A stretch of 26,399 nt of DNA from an uncultured Eubacteriales bacterium. Its GTDB lineage: Bacteria > Bacillota > Clostridia > Lachnospirales > Lachnospiraceae. Shown in pieces: positions 23,082-26,399 of the stretch (its first letter is position 1; each line of letters begins with the position of its first letter). The translations under genes and the position numbers were made by a program. The notes beneath the pieces are model-generated. The model was not told the DNA's origin and searched no databases. It was given only the letters and a program-made list of their open reading frames with translations. Where the stretch lies: NCBI GenBank assembly GCA_900321915.1, contig ONXW01000012.1, positions 1-26,399 on the forward strand, in the 5' to 3' direction.

Positions 23082-26000
23082 CAGGCCGCTTACGGAGCTG
23101 GCGGAATACGCGGAATTCAGGGAGGATCTGGAAAAGGGCAGGGGACCTCTGCAGATGAACGGCTGCAGCGGATCCCAGAAGATGCACTTTGCCGCCTCCC
23201 TGGGCGGCGTTTTCCCCTGGACGCTGATTGTCGCCGGGGATGCCCAGTCGGCGAAGGAGATGGCGGAGGATTACCGCTGTTTTGAAAAGAATATACTGAT
23301 CTATCCGGCGAGAGACCTGCTCTTCTACAGTTCTGACATACACGGCAACCTCATCACCAGGCGGCGGATCGATGTGACCAGGCACCTGCTGGAGGACAGG
23401 GGCGGCGTGGTGATCACCACGGTGGACGCCCTGATGGAATACCTCCTGCCGCCGGAGCATTTCCTGAATCACACCCTGACCATCAGAAGCGGTGAAGAGA
23501 TGGATATCAGGGAGACCGCCCGGACACTCACCCGCCTGGGCTACGAAAAGACCGCCCAGGTGGACGGCACCGGCCAGTTTTCGGTCCGGGGCGGCATCCT
23601 GGACATCTTCCCCCTGACGGAGGAGCTGCCCTTCCGGGTGGAGCTCTGGGGGGACGAGGTGGATTCCATCCGGACATTTGACCCGGAAAGCCAGCGCTCC
23701 GTGGAGACGGTGGAGGAGGCAGTGGTGTGGCCGGCCACCGAGATGGTCCTGGAGGAGGCGGAGATCGCCGCGGGAATAAAGAATATCTCGAAGGAACAGA
23801 AAAAACAGGTAAAAGCCCTCCGCGACGCCATGAAGACGGAGGAGGCCTGGCGGCTGGAAACCACGGTGGGGGAGATCACCGACAGCCTGGAATCCGGCAT
23901 GGCCGTCCACGGCCTGGAAAGCTTCATCCGGTATTTCTCCCCGGAGACGGTCTCCTTCCTGGATTATTTCCCAGAGGAGGGGCTGCAGATTATCCTGGAT
24001 GAGCCGCAGCACCTGAAAGAGCGGGCGGAAGCCGTGGAGCTGGAATTTTCGGAGAGCATGAAGGGACGCCTGGAGAACGGCGCCATCCTGCCCGGCCAGG
24101 CGGGATTTCTCTACTCCGCGAAGGAAACCATGGCGATGCTGCAGCGGAGCAGGAGCATTTTCCTGATGGCCCTGGACCAGAGGGTGCCGGGGCTTGCGCC
24201 GAAGAAAAAGTACAGCATCTCCGTGCGGAACCTGAACTCCTACCGGAACAGCTTCGACATGCTGACGGGAGACCTCCGGAAATGGAAAAAAGAAAAGTAC
24301 CGCGTGATCCTGCTCGCCGGCACCACCGCCAGGGCCAGCCGCCTCGCGTCCGACCTGCGGGAGGAGTACGGCCTCTCGGCCTTCTGCCCGGATGACCGGA
24401 AGAAGGAAGCGGCGCCGGGGGAGATTCTGGTGACCTCCGGCGGGCTGCACCGCGGGTTCGAATACCCCATGGTCCGGTTCGTCATGATTGCCGAGAGCGA
24501 TATGTTCGGCAAGGCGGAGCGGAAAAAGAAGCGCCGCGCCAAAGCCTTCGAGGGCAAAGGCGTCCGCAGCTTTTCCGAGCTCTCCGTGGGGGACTACGTG
24601 GTGCACGAGAGCCACGGCCTCGGGATTTACCGGGGAATTGAAAAAATGATGACGGAGGAGGGCGAGAAGGACTATCTCCGCATTGAATACCGGGACGACG
24701 GGGTCCTCTATATCCCCGCGACCCGGCTGGAACGCATCCAGAAATACGCCAGCGGCAGCGCCGAAAAGGTGCCGAAGCTCTCGAAGCTGGGCGGGACCGA
24801 GTGGAAAAAGACCAAAACCCGGGTGCGGGGCGAGGTCCGGGAGATCGCCCGGGACCTGGTGCGCCTCTACGCCAAACGGCAGAGGGCGGCGGGATTTCTC
24901 TACGGTCCGGACACGGCGTGGCAGAAAGAGTTTGAGGAGGCATTTCCCTTTGAGGAGACCGAGGACCAGCTGGCCGCCATCGAGGATACCAAGCGCGACA
25001 TGGAGAGCGGCCGCATCATGGACAGGCTCATCTGCGGCGACGTGGGCTTCGGAAAGACGGAGATCGCCCTCCGGGCGGCCTTCAAGGCGGTCCAGGAGGG
25101 GAAACAGGTCGCCTTCCTGGTGCCGACCACAATCCTGGCCCAGCAGCATTACGGGACGTTCGTCCAGCGCATGAAGGACTTTCCGGTCAATGTGGGCGTG
25201 CTCTCCAGGTTCCGCACGCCGTCGGAGCAGAAAAAGACCATTGAAGAGCTCCGGAAAGGCACGCTGGATGTCGTCATCGGGACGCACCGCCTGCTCTCCA
25301 AAGATGTGACCTTCAGGAACCTGGGCCTTCTGGTCATCGACGAGGAGCAGCGCTTCGGCGTGGCCCACAAGGAAAAGATCAAGCAGATGCGGGAAAATGT
25401 TGACGTCCTCACGCTGACGGCGACGCCCATCCCGAGGACGCTCCACATGAGCCTCTCCGGCATCCGCGATATGAGTGTCCTGGAGGAGGCGCCGGTGGAC
25501 CGGCTGCCCATCCAGACCTATGTCATGGAGTACAGCGACGAGATTGTAAGGGAGGCCATCCGCCGGGAGCTGGCGAGGGGCGGGCAGGTGTACTATGTGT
25601 ACAACCGGGTCAATACCATCTCCGAGATGGCGGCAAGGCTGAAGGCCCTGGTGCCGGAGGCCGAGGTAGTCTACGCCCACGGCCAGATGCGGGAGCGGGA
25701 GCTGGAAAACATCATGATGGACTTCGTGAACGGCGACATCGATGTCCTGGTTTCCACCACCATCATTGAGACGGGGCTGGATATCCCAAACGCGAACACC
25801 ATCATCATTCACGACGCGGACAGGATGGGGCTCTCCCAGCTGTACCAGATCCGCGGCCGCGTGGGGCGCACAAACCGCACCTCCTTCGCGTTCCTGATGT
25901 ACCGCAGGGACAAAATCCTGCGGGAGGAGGCGGAGAAACGCCTCCAGGCCATCCGGGAATTCACGGAGCTGGGCAGCGGCATCCGCATCGCCATGCGGGA

Positions 26001-26399
26001 CCTGGAGATCCGGGGCGCCGGAAATGTGCTGGGCGCCAGGCAGTCCGGCCACATGGAGGAGGTAGGCTACGACCTCTACTGCAAGCTGCTGAACCAGGCG
26101 GTGCAGGAGCTGCGGGGCGCGGAACCGGAGGATGAGGAGTTTGAGACGGAGGTAAACTGCGATATCAATGCCTTCATCCCGACAAACTATATCCGGAATG
26201 AATACCAGAAGCTGGACATTTACAAGAGGATTTCCTCCTTTACAGACCCTGACGACCGCATGGATATGGAGGACGAGCTGATTGACCGCTTCGGTGAGAT
26301 CCCGAAGCCTGTGGAAAACCTCCTGCTGGTGTCGGATGTCCGGGCCACTGCCCATCGGGCCGGCGTGACGGAGGTTCTTGTCAACCGCCAGGAGATCAC
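23065..26399 (+). CDS. mfd: Transcription-repair coupling factor Mfd, 3' end outside the window
   Basis: The first 1111 codons of Mfd, which removes stalled RNA polymerase at DNA lesions and recruits UvrA. Visible in order are a UvrB-like N-terminal region (SQKMHFAASLGGVFPWTLIV; FSVRGGILDIFP), a middle linker, the RNA-polymerase-interaction domain (SVGDYVVHESHGLGIYRGIE), and the translocase with Walker A GDVGFGKT (658-665), LVPTTILAQQH, IDEEQRFG and LTATPIPRTLHMS. The RecG-like C-terminal motor follows (STTIIETGLDIPNANT; QLYQIRGRVGR), and then the start of the TRCF domain. The family is about 1150-1180 residues long, so roughly 40-70 residues are missing. The ATG at 23065 overlaps pth by 17 nt, with AGGAG at 23056-23060. 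Confidence 0.97.
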   Translation, partial: MTETFSRPLTELAEYAEFREDLEKGRGPLQMNGCSGSQKMHFAASLGGVFPWTLIVAGDAQSAKEMAEDYRCFEKNILIYPARDLLFYSSDIHGNLITRRRIDVTRHLLEDRGGVVITTVDALMEYLLPPEHFLNHTLTIRSGEEMDIRETARTLTRLGYEKTAQVDGTGQFSVRGGILDIFPLTEELPFRVELWGDEVDSIRTFDPESQRSVETVEEAVVWPATEMVLEEAEIAAGIKNISKEQKKQVKALRDAMKTEEAWRLETTVGEITDSLESGMAVHGLESFIRYFSPETVSFLDYFPEEGLQIILDEPQHLKERAEAVELEFSESMKGRLENGAILPGQAGFLYSAKETMAMLQRSRSIFLMALDQRVPGLAPKKKYSISVRNLNSYRNSFDMLTGDLRKWKKEKYRVILLAGTTARASRLASDLREEYGLSAFCPDDRKKEAAPGEILVTSGGLHRGFEYPMVRFVMIAESDMFGKAERKKKRRAKAFEGKGVRSFSELSVGDYVVHESHGLGIYRGIEKMMTEEGEKDYLRIEYRDDGVLYIPATRLERIQKYASGSAEKVPKLSKLGGTEWKKTKTRVRGEVREIARDLVRLYAKRQRAAGFLYGPDTAWQKEFEEAFPFEETEDQLAAIEDTKRDMESGRIMDRLICGDVGFGKTEIALRAAFKAVQEGKQVAFLVPTTILAQQHYGTFVQRMKDFPVNVGVLSRFRTPSEQKKTIEELRKGTLDVVIGTHRLLSKDVTFRNLGLLVIDEEQRFGVAHKEKIKQMRENVDVLTLTATPIPRTLHMSLSGIRDMSVLEEAPVDRLPIQTYVMEYSDEIVREAIRRELARGGQVYYVYNRVNTISEMAARLKALVPEAEVVYAHGQMRERELENIMMDFVNGDIDVLVSTTIIETGLDIPNANTIIIHDADRMGLSQLYQIRGRVGRTNRTSFAFLMYRRDKILREEAEKRLQAIREFTELGSGIRIAMRDLEIRGAGNVLGARQSGHMEEVGYDLYCKLLNQAVQELRGAEPEDEEFETEVNCDINAFIPTNYIRNEYQKLDIYKRISSFTDPDDRMDMEDELIDRFGEIPKPVENLLLVSDVRATAHRAGVTEVLVNRQEI

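Noticed and set aside
22909..26355. A 1148-codon open frame on the minus strand opposite pth and mfd
   Set aside because: It mirrors the whole mfd gene, has no recognisable domain, and is Leu/His/Asp/Gly-rich as expected from the complement of GC-biased codons. No promoter or ribosome binding site supports it, while mfd is a clear family member.
1..26399. Search for insertion sequences, attachment sites, CRISPR repeats, tRNA or rRNA genes
   Set aside because: No transposase or integrase motif, no regular spaced direct repeats and no tRNA cloverleaf were recognised by eye. All sizeable sequence is explained by core genes.

Overview
The window looks like chromosomal core DNA from a high-GC member of the Clostridia, most likely the Lachnospiraceae. 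The evidence is the SCIFF peptide and its radical SAM maturase, a fused SecDF, a class III (Firmicute-type) fructose-1,6-bisphosphatase, a type II pantothenate kinase, a clostridial-type serC-serA-DUF1015 cluster, and a PucR/CdaR-type regulator next to ftsEX and a PcsB/EnvC-like hydrolase gene. Coding density is high. All genes but the first lie on the + strand, no gap reaches 300 bp, and I see no mobile element, tRNA, rRNA, CRISPR array or phage gene. The taxonomic call is inference.

Layout. (1) 1-357, minus strand: 5' part of a type II pantothenate kinase, divergent from (2) 444-1709, a CNNM/CBS (HlyC/CorC-type) membrane protein with its own sigma-A-like promoter. (3) 1720-3458: the SCIFF module, with a strong promoter, the 48-residue six-cysteine peptide (scfA), a long intercistronic hairpin, and the radical SAM/SPASM maturase (scfB). 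(4) 3572-7519: secDF, tgt and yajC, tightly packed and closed by a strong terminator at 7563-7594. (5) 7746-8834: a single leuB between two terminators. (6) 8981-15179: a promoter, then serC, serA, a DUF1015 gene, class III fbp and a HAAS-domain (DUF1700-like) membrane protein. (7) 15319-18000: a promoter, then an acyl-ACP thioesterase, a CvfB-like S1 protein and a PucR-type regulator. (8) 17999-22263: ftsE, ftsX, an EnvC/PcsB-like M23 hydrolase and an S41 C-terminal processing peptidase, with overlapping stops and starts. (9) 22359-26399: pth and the 5' 95% or so of mfd, which runs off the window.

How the genes fit together. The SCIFF maturase installs thioether links in the SCIFF peptide and sits beside the Sec export accessory genes, a neighbourhood known in many clostridia. 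FtsEX spans the membrane, and its known role is to switch on a periplasmic or extracellular PcsB/EnvC-type hydrolase at the division site; the next gene encodes such a hydrolase and the one after it a processing protease. serC and serA supply the first two steps of serine synthesis, and no serB is visible in the window. The DUF1015 protein behind them carries a DGHHR motif typical of the ParB/sulfiredoxin fold, which includes free-serine kinases.

Points most worth a second look: the DUF1015 protein as a possible phosphoserine/serine-handling enzyme; the hairpin between scfA and scfB; a charged tail of about 140 residues on SecDF; a 36-bp near-perfect tandem duplication in a C-terminal extension of Pth; a 22-bp dyad inside the thioesterase gene; and a shared GGCTGC/GCAGCC core in several terminators. 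No entirely new multi-gene system is evident. The best candidates are extra layers on known modules.
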